This document shows positions 31,192 to 42,800 of a DNA stretch of 64,000 bases, piece after piece. The stretch is from Pristionchus mayeri. Taxonomy: Eukaryota > Nematoda > Chromadorea > Rhabditida > Neodiplogasteridae. A model generated the notes under the pieces. It did not search any database. It saw nothing but the letters and a program-made list of their open reading frames with translations, and had not been told where the DNA came from. The first letter of the stretch is position 1. The number at the start of each line of letters is the position of its first letter. A program made the position numbers and the translations under genes. The stretch covers positions 15,912,464 to 15,976,463 of the forward strand of contig BTRK01000003.1 of the NCBI GenBank assembly GCA_036245805.1. The letters are read 5' to 3'.

Positions 31192-33580
31192 CGTTAGATA
31201 CGAATCTGATCGAAAAATTCACCGGAGTAAAAAAGTCTTAGAATTTGTCAAGGAATGCAACGCCTCTACCGCCGCAGTGATCGGAGTCGATTTAAAGAAA
31301 TCGGTGCTACCGTAGTATTTTTTCAACATCCGCGCGCGCGACCGCGCGGATGCGGATCGAATTTCTAGCGATGCTCTTCGGTTTCCCTCGACGAGGCCGA
31401 CCTATTTCGCTGAAGTCAGTTGGAGTTCGAATTTTCGGTCAGTGCCAAGTCTATTTCGATTCTGTCAGATAGAGTGTTCTAGTAGTGGCACTAATAGCAA
31501 AGTATGGTTGACGAGGAGAGTTATTATTAGTGGCACTATTAGAACCACTATTAACGTACATGTTGATGAACTAATGATGGAATCAGACCAGAGCAGCAGC
31601 ACGAGGAGTTCGCGACTATCGAATGAATACCCGTTTGTGAATCGAACGAGCCTTCCATCGGCCTTGAACCACCACGTTGTTGACGAACCTTGCCGATACC
31701 CGTCAACTCATGCGCTGTACTTCTAGCGGTCGAAATCAGACTGTCCTTAGCACTTTTGCCCTGACTGATGGCGCGAATCACTTTTGCTCTTGCACAGACT
31801 AGGGTTGTCTATTCGAAATGTGAAACTCTCATGTTGTCATTCCTCAATTCGATTACTTCGCACAGCAAGTCATCTCAGAAAAAAGCTCATTTGCGTGGCA
31901 GAATCCATCCCTGTCATTCTCGGATGAACGGGAAGAAAGCGCGGCGATTACAGCTGATTTTTCGGGCATTTTCGCGCGCTGCTACACAGGGCTAAACAGG
32001 GCTGAAATTGAGGAAACGAAAAACAGTGATTCCTTCGGAAAGTCTTCAGGCAACTTTGAGCGCAAACGCCATCTCGATAGCTTCACTCTCCTTGGAGGAG
32101 TTCTAACTTAAGTGCGAAAAACAACTGTTTTTGGCTGTTTTAGCGTTATTTATGTGTGCTGCTAGCGAAGGAGGGCGAAATCGGATAATCGAAGAACAGT
32201 GATTTGTGCGGAAAGTCTTTACGGAATTTCGTGCGCAAACGCCATCTCGATATCTTCACTCTCCTCTAAGGAGTTCTAATTTGAATGGGCCGAACTGATG
32301 TTTTGAAGCCATTTCCATGACTGTTAAAGTGTGTTTCAATCAAAGCAGAAGAACCACTTTTGTCGCTCGTTTGATTAGATAGCGTTTTATCTAAGTTTCA
32401 GAGGCCAATAACGATCGGAGTTTCTGATTTTCTCGAAATTGAGCACAAGTCAATGAATTCAAGTATGTTTCGCAAAATCGATAATTTATTTTGTCCATTA
32501 TTTTCGAAATTAAGTGTGAATTTCGATGAACCGACTCTAAGGGGCATAAATAGACGCAATGAGAGAGCGAACTCGTTCAGAGAATCGTTTTGCCACGCAA
32601 ATTAGCCTATTTTCGTTGTTGACTCGCAATGCCGTTGAACCTCCCCAAATCGAATGCGAAACGTGCACTTCTCAATCTTTCGCAGTCAATTTGCATTCAT
32701 TTCCCCCTTCTCTCCCATCGGAGTTTGGCATAGTTCGTTCAAATATCGAGGAGTGAGTTATGTTCCGAGGGCCAAATATAGTTTATTTTTTTCGCAATCG
32801 CTTCGCAATAATTGCGAAACGATTGCGAAAAACAATAGGCCGGTTCGCCTGAATTGCGAAATGGGAAATGAGAATGCAAATCAATGCGGAATTGCGAAGT
32901 GAATTTCGAATAGACAACTCTAATCCAGACCGACAGGCGGCTACAACGATAAGAGTATAAGACGAAACATGGAGCGCAAGATTCCTCCCATACCGACACC
33001 AATTTGAGGTTGAGTGCATGTGTAGTAGAAGGTCTTTCCTGTGCCTAACTGCCAGAAGATCAAAATGGCACTCGACGCGTGTTCGCACCAACTCCTCCCT
33101 CATTATTCTTGATAGGCACTGGCTTGCACATCTCTGTGACGATCTCCCCGATCGCCTTTCGTTTCAATTAATAAGTTATCATGTTGTCTACGTCGCACAC
33201 GCACCTGCTTTACTCCTTTCTCGCCCATCTTCGTATTTTCGAGAATAACAGATTTTTTTCTTCACTGAAAATTTTTTTCGGGGTAAGTCTGAATGTGAAT
33301 ATAGGGTTTTTGACAGCCGGAGAAGATAAACTCGCCTTTAGCCGTCAATTGCCCGCGCGAGCATCTGACCTCGTGACTTCCTTCTCCCTAGCCCGTGCTT
33401 GCCTATGAACTCCTCATCTTCGCTCATCCACGATCCGACCTTTGCGTTAAAGTCTCGCAGTCACACGTTAAAGTCAAATGGACGACTCGCCAATTCCCAC
33501 AGCCCGGTAACTGATCACGACGAGTGAAGGTACCAAATCGAGATCATCCAAAAGCTCACTGTTTACACCTTCTCACGTAC
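31192..33580. other. No supported gene; repeats at 32022-32340 and TTGCGAA cluster near 32790-32900
   Basis: A direct repeat carries GCGCAAACGCCATCTCGATA and TTCACTCTCC at about 32022-32120 and 32198-32290. An inverted relative lies at 37130-37250, inside a MITE. At 32790-32900 the heptamer TTGCGAA or its complement occurs about seven times. A GC-rich palindrome-like stretch is at 31327-31350. Several frames of 60-100 codons exist but lack splice sites or recognisable sequence. Confidence 0.5.
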
Positions 33581-33581
33581 A

Positions 33582-34426
33582 GTCGCGCCGGAAAGTGAGT
33601 AGACGATTTTTATTTTTGATATAACTGTTGTTGTAGCTAATTTTTCAATTTGGATGTTGTGGCACTATTTACCAAATCCATCGAGGTATACCATGCGTGC
33701 ATTGCGTCATCAATTTGCGTCATCAGCATCATCTCTGATTGCGTAGTGATGAAGCAATCGAACAACACTTTTCAAACATCGATTATTCTTACATAAATTT
33801 TTTCATACTCGCCAAACTTTTTGAGGTTGGAGATATTCCCGAGGCCTACCCAGAAAAAAAATTAGAAGTTGCTGCGGGTTCGCAGCTTTGCTGCAGACTT
33901 GCTGCATGGGTTAGATGAGAGACAGAAGAATCTCCGCAAGAATCGATGCTCTCTTCTCTTGGAGAGATGTCGCAGAGCCGAGCATTTGAGTACTGTGTTC
34001 TCTGATGAGAAAATCTTCACTTTGGAGGGGAAGATGAACACTCAAAACGATAGGGTGTACGTGCACAGTGCTGAAGAAGCAGTGGAGAAGAGAGGATTCA
34101 CTGGCCTCACCAAAGTACGCGATGGTGTGGGGAGGAGTGGGAAGCACTGGCAAGACTCCCATCGTTTTCCGGTGGACAAAGATTACTACATCAAGCACAT
34201 CCTGCAAGAGGCCCTTCTACCCTGGAGTAGAAATCACTTCGGTTCTGATCATTGGACCTTCCAGCAGGATTCCGCCCCCAGTCACAAGGCGAAGAAGACC
34301 CTCGATTGGCTGAGGGCGCACATCCCCGACCACATTCCCCCTACTGAATGGCCCCCCAATTCCCTTGATAGTAACCACTGGATTTCAGTATCTGGGAGGT
34401 TATACAGGCCAAGTTCTGTAATATGA
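33582..34426 (+). mobile_element. maT-type (DD37D) mariner fragment
   Basis: A possible 5' terminus, CAGTCGCGCCGGAAAGTGAG, is at 33582. The transposase reads on the plus strand from about 33890: RCRRAEHLSTVFSDEKIFTL (first Asp), a frame-disturbed block, then HWTFQQDSAPSHKAKKTLDW (second Asp) and EWPPNSLDSN where PNSPDLNPLD is expected. The N-terminal helix-turn-helix part and the right terminus are missing. It is diverged from the copy at 2528-3810. Confidence 0.72.
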
Positions 34427-34606
34427 TGAATGGAAGTGTGGTTCTAATTCTCCCATTCAGCATATAATTATCCTGAGTTCTCCTTCTAGATTCGAGTAGT
34501 CAAGGCACAGTATGCTATATCTATGTTTATCGTACATGATGGTAATAACATCGAAGTAACAATAGATGAAGTAACATAGGAAACATAATCATAATCACGA
34601 ATACTA

Positions 34607-35846
34607 TTGGGGTCTCCGGAAAGTTCGTATAATGCTTCGGAAAAAAGTCAGTTCGCGATCAAATGCAGTGATTGCGCAATCTGTTTGTCAACAATGTATT
34701 GCATCATTCTGACGTTGAGTAGTGAGAGGATTTAATCAGTCTCCTAGTTGCTACATTGATTCTTGTGATGGACTCCCATCTCTACCTCCGAGCAGTTTTA
34801 CTTCATTACTACCGTCTTGGCCGATCCGTGAAGGAGGCCCACTCTGCCCTGGCCCAGTCGGAAGGAGCTGACGCCCCCTCCATACCCTTCTGCTATAAGT
34901 GGTTCTCCCGCTTCAAGAAAGGGGAGTTTGGTCTCGATGATCAACCCCGCTCTGGACGCCCTCCCTCCCTCGATCAGCCTCTCGTTCTCCGCGCACTGAA
35001 GCGCAAGCCCATGGCCAGTGTGCGTGAGTTGAAGAAGGATACTGGTACTCCCAGATCAACGGTGTCCGATATCCTCCATCGATCTGGGAAGAAGCCGAAA
35101 CTCCCACAAGTGATTCCCATGACCTCTCCCCCGAACAGCTGAAAAATCGTGTTCAAGTCTGTCGGGAATTACTCCATCGTAGATCCAATCTTCGATGGGT
35201 CAATTCCATCATCGCTACAGATGAGAAGTGGATCACGTACGATAACCCTGTGAGGAGACTGCAATGGGTGGATGCAGATGAGAAGCCCACGCTCGTCCCG
35301 AAGAAGGAAGAGTACGGAAAGAAGGAACTCCTCTGCTTCTTCTTCTCAGTGCTCGGTCCCATCTACTGGGAGATCCTCGCCCCTGGCACCAGCATCAATG
35401 CCGACCTCTTCTCTGAACAATTGGAAGATGTCGCGATCAGAGTCCCTCCCAGACTCCTGATCCAGGGCAAAATTCTTCTTCTGATGGACAATGCTCGCCC
35501 ACATCGAGCGAAGATGACCCAGAAGAAAATGGACGAGCTGAAGATCGAGAGGATTCCCCATCCACCGTATTCCCCGGATCTCTCCCATGCGACTACCACT
35601 GCTTCCGCTCTCTCTCTGACTTCTGCAAAGGAAAGAAGTTCAAGAATCGAGATGAAGTTGTGAGGGCTTTCGTGAACTGGGCGGTCTCGAAGAAATCCGC
35701 ATTCTGGAAGAGAGGAATCGAGTCCCTGCCCAATCGCTGGAGGGAGGTAGTGAGAAAAAAGGGGGCATACATTGGTCACTGAGAATTGTAAAGCATTGAA
35801 TAAAAAATAAAAACAAAAAATTATACGAACTTTCCGGACACCCCAA
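34607..35846 (+). mobile_element. mariner (DD34D), copy B, 1240 bp
   Basis: Same termini as copy A, flanked by TA (34605-34606 and 35847-35848). The transposase starts MILVMDSHLYLRAVLLHYYR at 34768. It contains the helix-turn-helix region, then a one-base deletion after LPQVIP, then resumes SVGNYSI-frame-shifted as VCRELLHRRSNLRW, with ATDEKWITYDNP (first Asp), LLLMDNARPHRAK (second Asp) and PYSPDLS. There the same one-base break as copy A occurs before DYHCFRSLSDFCKGK. The C-terminus runs to a stop near 35781. Two frameshifts make it inactive. Confidence 0.88.
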
Positions 35847-35848
35847 TA

Positions 35849-36539
35849 ACAAGCACGAGTGAGCGTGCGAGAGATGGTGCGAGAGACATAGTCTTGGGAT
35901 CGCGAGGGAAACGCAAGAGCGAACGTCAGCTGTCATCAATTAACACGAGGGGAGCCAATAAGTCTGCGAGGCAAGATGTAAGCGCGACAACAAGAAAGCG
36001 AGAGAAACAAAGAGGGTGAAATGGATGGGAGAATCAAGCACGCATTGGTAGGCTGGAACCTATGGAATGGGGAGGAAGAAGGAGGGCCACTTTTCCTACC
36101 GTATCCCCACTAGGAGGAGTTCGGAGGAGGGCTTCCGCCCAGGCCTTGTTGCTGTGTCGAGTTGAGTCCTCTCTACTTGCAGCCGTTCCTTTATATACCT
36201 GCGCCAATCCCTCTACCTAGCTGTCGTGCCTATGCTATCTCGCCTATACTCCTCTTCTCTGATTCTCTCCATTTCCCATAGTCACTCCTCACGATGTGCT
36301 CTTTGAACTCGAGACTCTCGTCCCAATGTTTTACCAAAGGGCATTACCGCATCATATTCTTTTTACTATTGATGACTAAGCGTTTGCGTGGGCGTTCTAC
36401 TTTTTCCATCGCGATTTGTCCTTGACAAATCTATTTTTAGAAATTGTGTTCTATTATTAGACTATGAGTCATTCTCTCAGTGATCGATTGTGTCTAGTTT
36501 GATCGGGCATTTCTATGCTTCTCTAAACTTGATCTCTAG
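35849..36539. other. No gene seen
   Basis: Between mariner copy B and a candidate 3' exon. No exon with good splice sites was found, although upstream exons of the 36540 exon should be sought here. Confidence 0.35.
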
Positions 36540-36731
36540 CATGATATATCCTATGACACCCCTAAAAAATACCTGACTCTGGATTGCCTCAAGCCTACAA
36601 TTCTCAAGGCATTGGATGACGATACCTGGGGGAACTGCCCATCTCATACGAGAGCCGTCTCAAGGCTTGCATTCGAAGGCAAGGAGGACATATCGAAATC
36701 CGCTAAGATATTTCGTTGGTCTAAGTGTTAA
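36540..36731 (+). CDS. Candidate 3'-terminal exon of an unknown gene
   Basis: After TTGATCTCTAG at 36539 there is an open frame of 63 codons and a TAA: HDISYDTPKKYLTLDCLKP, then ILKALDDDTWGNCPSHTRAV and ending IFRWSKC. TTAATAAAC, a weak poly(A) signal, overlaps the stop. There is no ATG in frame, so it must be spliced to an upstream exon that I did not find. I do not recognise the protein. The composition is not repeat-like. Confidence 0.35.
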   Translation, partial: HDISYDTPKKYLTLDCLKPTILKALDDDTWGNCPSHTRAVSRLAFEGKEDISKSAKIFRWSKC

Positions 36732-36797
36732 TAAACAATGCTATAAATTTGTCCGCCCAAATCGCATTCTCAGGGAAATGACAGGGGAATAGTGACC

Positions 36798-37389
36798 CAC
36801 AGCGTGTAAAAGGGGGGATGAAAGTTCATTTGTGTGGCAGATCGATTTTCGGATCGAACTCGCCCCCTCACTGTACCTTATTATCACTCTTAGAGTCGGT
36901 TTATGGAAAGTCATCCCTGATTTTGAAAATAGTGGGCAAAATATATTATCAATATTGAGAAACATATTTAAAATCATTGATATCAGTGAAACTTTGACAA
37001 AATCAGAAAAATACGATCGTTATTGGCAGCTGAAACATAGTTAAAACGATATCTAATCAAACGAGAAACACAATTGGTTATTCTGCGTTGACTGAAACAC
37101 ACTGTAAAAAGCATTGAAGTGGCTTCAATGCATCAGTTCGGCCCATTCAAGTTAGAACTCCTCAGAGGAGAGTGAAGCTATCGAGATGGCGTTGGTGCAT
37201 ACAGTTGCGTAAACACGTTTTCCACAATTCTATGTAGCGGTTTTGCAAAATTCGTTATAGTTCAACAGCTGGGCATGAAAAAGCACAACAAAATAGCGAA
37301 AATCACCGCTTTTTCACTTTGCAATCCGAAAATGAAAGGAATGAAATTTGCCACGCAAATGTGCTTTTTCCCCCCTCTGACACGCTGTG
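36798..37389. mobile_element. MITE of the CACAGCGTGTCAGA family, copy 3, 592 bp
   Basis: Termini CACAGCGTG and CACGCTGTG with a 5-bp duplication TGACC (36793-36797 and 37390-37394). Subterminal ATTTGTGTGGCAG pairs with TTGCCACGCAAAT. The interior contains an inverted relative of the repeat at 32022-32340. Confidence 0.8.
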
Positions 37390-37704
37390 TGACCCCCATT
37401 GTACTCTCCAGAAAAGGATAGACAAAGGGATTAACATTTTGAATTTCTCCGCGAAGTCCGGACTGCAAAATGCAGGAATAGGCTGTTTGAAAGCGCTTCC
37501 ATATTTGGGAACACTCTGAAACATAAAACAATTACCCCCCCCCCCCCAAATTCATCACTCTGAGCACAGTTGCATCTCATATTAGAGATGAAAAAATCCG
37601 CCTGGTCACTTTCGTGCATCGAAAGGTAGATTCGCGGCAGTACATTTTATGTTTCAGAAGGATTGCAAGTTTCAGCTAACTTCTGTGTCGGGTCAGAACG
37701 CTGT
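37390..37704. mobile_element. Relative of the exon-disrupting 330-bp MITE
   Basis: TGACCCCCATTGTACTCTCC onward is colinear with 20857-21176. It includes GATAGACAAAGGGATTAA, CTCTGAAACATAAAACAA and a right end GGTCAGAACGCTGTCG. The left terminus is replaced by the neighbouring MITE. A 14-base C run at 37537 differs between the copies. Confidence 0.75.
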
Positions 37705-37749
37705 CGACACCAACAACGAAGCTGAATCGCAACTTTCGAATAAGATATT

Positions 37750-37871
37750 TCGAGTTGCGCTTTTGTCTTTGCGCTTCTGTCATACCCCATCACTGTCCGT
37801 GCGTTGAGAGTCCCAATCCGCAGTGTTGTAGCAGGCATCCGTTGGACAGGCGACCCTTGGCGGTCGTCCAA
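37750..37871 (-). pseudogene. Remnant of an RTE-like LINE endonuclease start
   Basis: The minus strand reads LRIGTLNARTVMG, close to the first conserved strand of RTE-type apurinic endonucleases (RIGTLNxRT). The frame soon decays. No reverse transcriptase remains nearby. Only this motif supports the call. Confidence 0.4.
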
Positions 37872-38011
37872 GCTACGCCAAGGGCATTCGATTGTGAACT
37901 GGGAGAGAAGTGGGAAACGACCACGCGCACGAATGGAGAATGGACAATGACACTCTTGCTAATAATTTTCAGCTTGATCAGTCCCCGACACGGGAACTTA
38001 TTGCCTACCAC

Positions 38012-38430
38012 AGCTCGAACTAGAGTTCTCGAGTTGAGAGGCGCCTAGGCCGCCTGACTCGTTATTGTACGCGATAAATAAAGCACCTGGTTGCGAACAA
38101 CAGAATTCAATCAGGCGCCTGCCAGGCGCCTAACCCAATCATTCACCCGATCATTTTGTGATTGCGGTCGAAACAATTTCGTCATCTCAGCCGAGACAGA
38201 AACAATGTGATAGGGGTTTCAAATGAAATATAAATAATTGTGATTTGACGTTTTAGATATTTTATAATATCATGCATGTTTCAAAAGGAACTTGAAATAA
38301 ATGCCTGGCAGGCGCGAAAAAAGGAATTGCGCCTGATAGGCGCATTGTTTTCTCGTGGCCAACTGGGAAATTCGACCGCAATGCATGAACAGGCGGAATT
38401 TCCCAACTCGGGAACTCTAGCTCGAACTCG
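38012..38430. repeat. Short inverted repeat with GGCGCCT boxes
   Basis: CTCGAACTAGAGTTCTCGAG at 38014 pairs imperfectly with CTCGGGAACTCTAGCTCGAA at 38407. Between them CAGGCGCCT-type boxes occur several times. The stretch from 38431 to 39504 holds no gene I can support. Confidence 0.45.
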
Positions 38431-39504
38431 GACGTCTTCGCTTCTGGTCTCTCGACTCAAAAACTCCTGAGATGTGTACTTCATCTCTAATTCTCCCATG
38501 TGACAACTCTTATAAGTCGTGGATAAACCGCGGGCAAACAAATCGTTAATAGTGCGCAGCATGACCTACCGGAGAACGAAAAATCAATAATCTGGAGTAG
38601 GAAAGGTCAAAAGATCAAGGTCATCGAGGGAAAGCGCATTTGAAAATGTGTGGCGAGGAAAAGGTGGGCTTCCCTGAAATGGGCGATTCTTGATATCAAA
38701 TAATGCCGACCTCTCAATAAAACAGGAGACGAACAGAAGGAGTATATATTGTATTGTTTTTGCAGAGTTTTCTTCAGAGCTAAGAATCAGCAATTACAGA
38801 GCGCTGGACACTATTTTGTAATTTTCTGTTGTGTGCTAATTGGCAATAAGTATGCGAGGGATGTGACTTATTTCGAGTATTCCCAACTTTAAAAATCGTG
38901 GTGATTACCTATCCATTTGATTATATATTTCTTCTTTTCTCAATAGCGATGCTCCTGATTTGTTGACTCTACTTTGTACACTTGGTCTTTACCAGCTCTT
39001 CGGAATAAAAGGTTCCGTCCACCTCTTAGAGCTGAGAGCTTGTACTGGATGATGAGAGTCGTTCAAGAAATCACAAAAAGTTCTTCAGTAAAATTTGAAG
39101 TATATCCTTTTTTTAAACAGCACAGTTGTTTAGCAAACGGACAGCCGAATGCAAACATTGTGTTTATATTTGCATAAATGCGTGGGCCTTTATTGCACTT
39201 GGCGTTCGATCAAGCGCGCGATTGTTTACACCGGAGACAATTTTAGAAAGAAGATTAATACATTTGTTGCGATTCCATCATTTATCGGAGGCCTCTTCGA
39301 GCGGGATAGGTAAATAGAGTGATCAATGTATCCCAAGAAGTTACACTTCGGACGAGAGTGAGGATAAATCACATCACGTCTCGCCCTCACAATCACAGAC
39401 TGGTAACAGTATGAGTCATTTCCTTGAACATGTGAGTCTTTATCGTACGAATCCCGCGTCTGCGAATGAACATTTAACTTCCGACTTGACCGCTCATGGT
39501 GTGT

Positions 39505-39869
39505 TGGGCGAGTAACAGCAGAGCAAGCGGGGAGAATTCTAACGCGTTGGAAGATCTTGGGCGATATGTATATCTTATAAGATGCGAGTTAGGAAAAGCA
39601 ACACCACTGGCATCACTTCCTCTATTAGACACTCTACTAATTGAGGAAGATATGCCAGAGGGTTTGCTCCTCCTCCGGTCTCTTCTGTAAATATGTGTTG
39701 TTGGTTTAATATTATGTATTCCATTCGCTGTGGTCCAGATAGGTGACATTTGAACATCGTCCCGTTTAGTTTCGTTCCTGTGTGTGTTTTTCATTGTTGG
39801 AATGATCGCATTTATAAATTTATAGCTTACCTTGTGAATAACTAGCTTGTGTTTTCTCCTCTTTGCAGA
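39505..39869 (+). promoter_or_regulatory. 5' flank of the RING-H2 gene, duplicated at 14.2 kb
   Basis: AGAATTCTAACGCGTTGGAA and the following 350 bp are shared with the pseudogene at 14214-15787. An open frame here (GRYVYLIRCELGKATPLASL) is broken in that copy. It could be an upstream exon, but it does not join the ATG exon in phase, so I treat it as 5' flank or a remnant. The acceptor CTCCTCTTTGCAG ends at 39868. Confidence 0.4.
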
Positions 39870-42800
39870 ATGATCAAGAACGGATGTTCGAACGTTATTC
39901 ATCACTCCAATAATTCAATTCCTCAATGTGAAATCTGCTTCAAGAATCTTTCCAGAAAGGTCTGTATTCGCTAATGCATATGCTTGGCATGGCAAGCTTT
40001 TATGAGCATTTTCTATCTCAGATAACAAAAAAATCTCATAATTTCTCAATTTTATTTTGAGTTATATACGAGAAGATACATATGTTGTTTCCTAACAATT
40101 TCGCAGTAGGCAATTGTGAAGTAAGAAACGGATCAGATTAATCGATCAGATCGATCAGATTTGATCAGATTAATCGAGAAAATCGATTTTGTATAGCTAT
40201 TCATAAATGAGCTCGACTTTCGAATCGGGGTCCCAACAAAATATCGATGCATCATCTGCATATCAGAGTACTGGCCCCAGTAAAGTGGAATCATATATTT
40301 CGTTTTAGCGTACCTTGAACATCGGATGTCCAAAACATGTTGCAAAACATGGGATCGAACCCTCAACCATTGAGTTCGAATCGTAAACACTTATGCGATT
40401 TTCAGTATGAGCGGAATGCCACACCCCGCAATTTTGCGTTGTTTTTCGTATGGGAAACATGATAGACCCCAAGGTAAAAATCCACAAAAATTCCAGTAGA
40501 TGCAGAATTGAAAGCTCTATAAGATGCAAAAGTTTGGTTTGTTTTCCGAACTGTTAAAGTTATCGAGCAAAAACTGCCCAGAGGTCATGTTTTGATCTAC
40601 CAAACAATCGATCGGGAAATTCAGAAAGCAACATAAGCTATACCTACTGGTCAATTTTGAGCAAAATCGGAGTGATTTGAAACCTTTTCCAGATGCGTCA
40701 AAGTGAGACTCTCAAATCTTTGCAGCCAGCTGCAGCAGCCGCAGATCGAGATAGGAAGCCGATCGACCCGGATTCGGATTCTGGACGATAGATTACCCCC
40801 AGAACTGTTAATATCCCAAAATCGATTTTTTAGATTGTACCAAGAATGTCCCGATTCTCTCGTGAGAGGCCTGATAAGGGGACTCGCTCCACTGTAAATA
40901 TGGGAAAGATATTTTCACACCGTATCTCGAAAACGGCCAACTTTGGAGTCTTGTACCCCTTAGTCATTCTTGGAGACCTGCTCTAGAGCTATTTTGTAGT
41001 CGTCTTACTTTGCAAATTTGCATATGCCATAAGCGAAATACAATCCGAAAAGCAATCCATTCAAAAATTGAACCAAGTTAAGATTATCCCTACTGAGTGG
41101 CGATATGATACTCCTCGAGTTATGACAAACGAACTATGTATGTACCCCAATTATGGGATGGGGAATCCGAATCAAGCATAAAAATCGTGACCTTTTGATA
41201 ATGAAAGGTAGTTTCTGATCAAAAAGTAACTTTTTTGAGCAAAACTAAGTGAAGACGTAATTGCCGCACTTAGCCTAAGATAACTTATTTGTAGATTACC
41301 TGAATGCGCATCGATTGGAAAAATTAGGTCTCTGTAGTTCAAAAATTGGCTGAGATACAGCATTCCAAAGTGGTAGGTCAAAACATGCAAATTTTGAAAA
41401 ACGAAGGTGATATGCGAGTTCCTCATCCTCACTTTGGTCAGTCATTTTGGTTTCAGCGAAATCCATGACCAAAAATATTTTTCTGTCGCAAAGTGGTCTC
41501 TTTTTCCTGCATTTTTACAGGAGATCCGTGATAATATATTCCCACCTTTTTGGAGAGCGCATCACGACAGATGCAGCAAATCTCTTCGTTGCTCTCACTC
41601 GCAGCTTCTTCCTCTTCTGCAGCTGCAGCAGACTCCACGGGAGCGGAATCAGCTGCATTGGCTGCAACATCTTCTTCGACCCTCGGTCTCAGTGCCTCTT
41701 CGATTCGCTTCTGAAAAATTATCGATTTTATGATAAGGTAAGGATATCTACGTAAGCTAGTGTGGGGGCGAAAAAATGATCCTGGAATACTCAAGAGTCA
41801 AATTGTCTCTAAATTAGCCCATAATTGCGTACAACGGTTAGACAGAGGCCGGAATTCTGGTTTTGATTTTAAATGTTGGGAGCATGCTTATACATGCAGG
41901 CGGAGCGAAAAACTGTAGAAAATTCGATTTTGATTGGTATGCCTACTACGAAAGGTCGTTCGATTCTTACGCGTGAGGCGTCATATTCCTCCTGCATATT
42001 GATCACTACTTGAAATCTCTTCATCAATTTCTCCCTTTCCTCGACGATATCTTGGATGTACTCCTCACTTTTTCCGGATTCTCTGGCACTAAGCATATGC
42101 TTCGAAACTTGACTCATCCACAGGCTGGAATTCTTTATTTTTCAATTGAAATGACCTATAAAATGTAAATAAACTAATCCCAATAAAAGTAATGAGTTCA
42201 TTGTAATTATTGAGCTGTCCAAATATGTCTGATCATCATGATGCAAAACGCCATGATGTAATTTCAAGTTCACTAAACATGTGTAATGGAAAGTTTAAAC
42301 ACTCACGATACTGAGATAAGCAATTCATCCGTCACTCTGTGACAATTAATGGAACCATGCATATCAAGGGATACAACCGCTGGCTGAAAAATAATATAAT
42401 TTATGAGAATGCAAAATCTAGTGGTCGGTCTCACCGCACTACCCCACCTAGCATTGCCGTTTACTGTAAAATCGCTTAAAGAAGGGGTAACACGAAAGAA
42501 TGTTAGGGAGTCCCACCACGAAGATATTGCTCGCAATGGGATACTGTAGCCTAATTACCGCGAAAACGAGGCGAAAATTTCGTAGAGCGAGTGAAACATA
42601 AAGGAACTAGCCACAACCCTGCTCTGTCAATGAACTTTGCGCATATGAAGCCGTTCGCCTAAGAAACGATCAACGTCATGATGGGTCTGGCACAGCAATT
42701 TTTTGAAAACTTGTGGAATGAGGTTCTCAAGGGTGCTGATAATCATGGTCTACTTCATTTTGCTCCAACTCAACCGGTTGAGCCAGGCTGCATGTAGGCT

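Noticed and set aside
31442..31781. Overlapping plus and minus frames of 76-94 codons
   Set aside because: No splice sites, no recognisable sequence, and both strands are equally open.
40345..40385. B-box-like GGATCGAACCCTCAACC in the palindrome end, repeated at each hairpin
   Set aside because: No A box or cloverleaf at a proper distance; it is simply part of the palindrome sequence.
41407..41755. Long frames opposite to the RING-paralogue exon (102-108 codons)
   Set aside because: They are antisense shadows of the Ala/Glu-rich exon, whose codon use keeps the other strand open.
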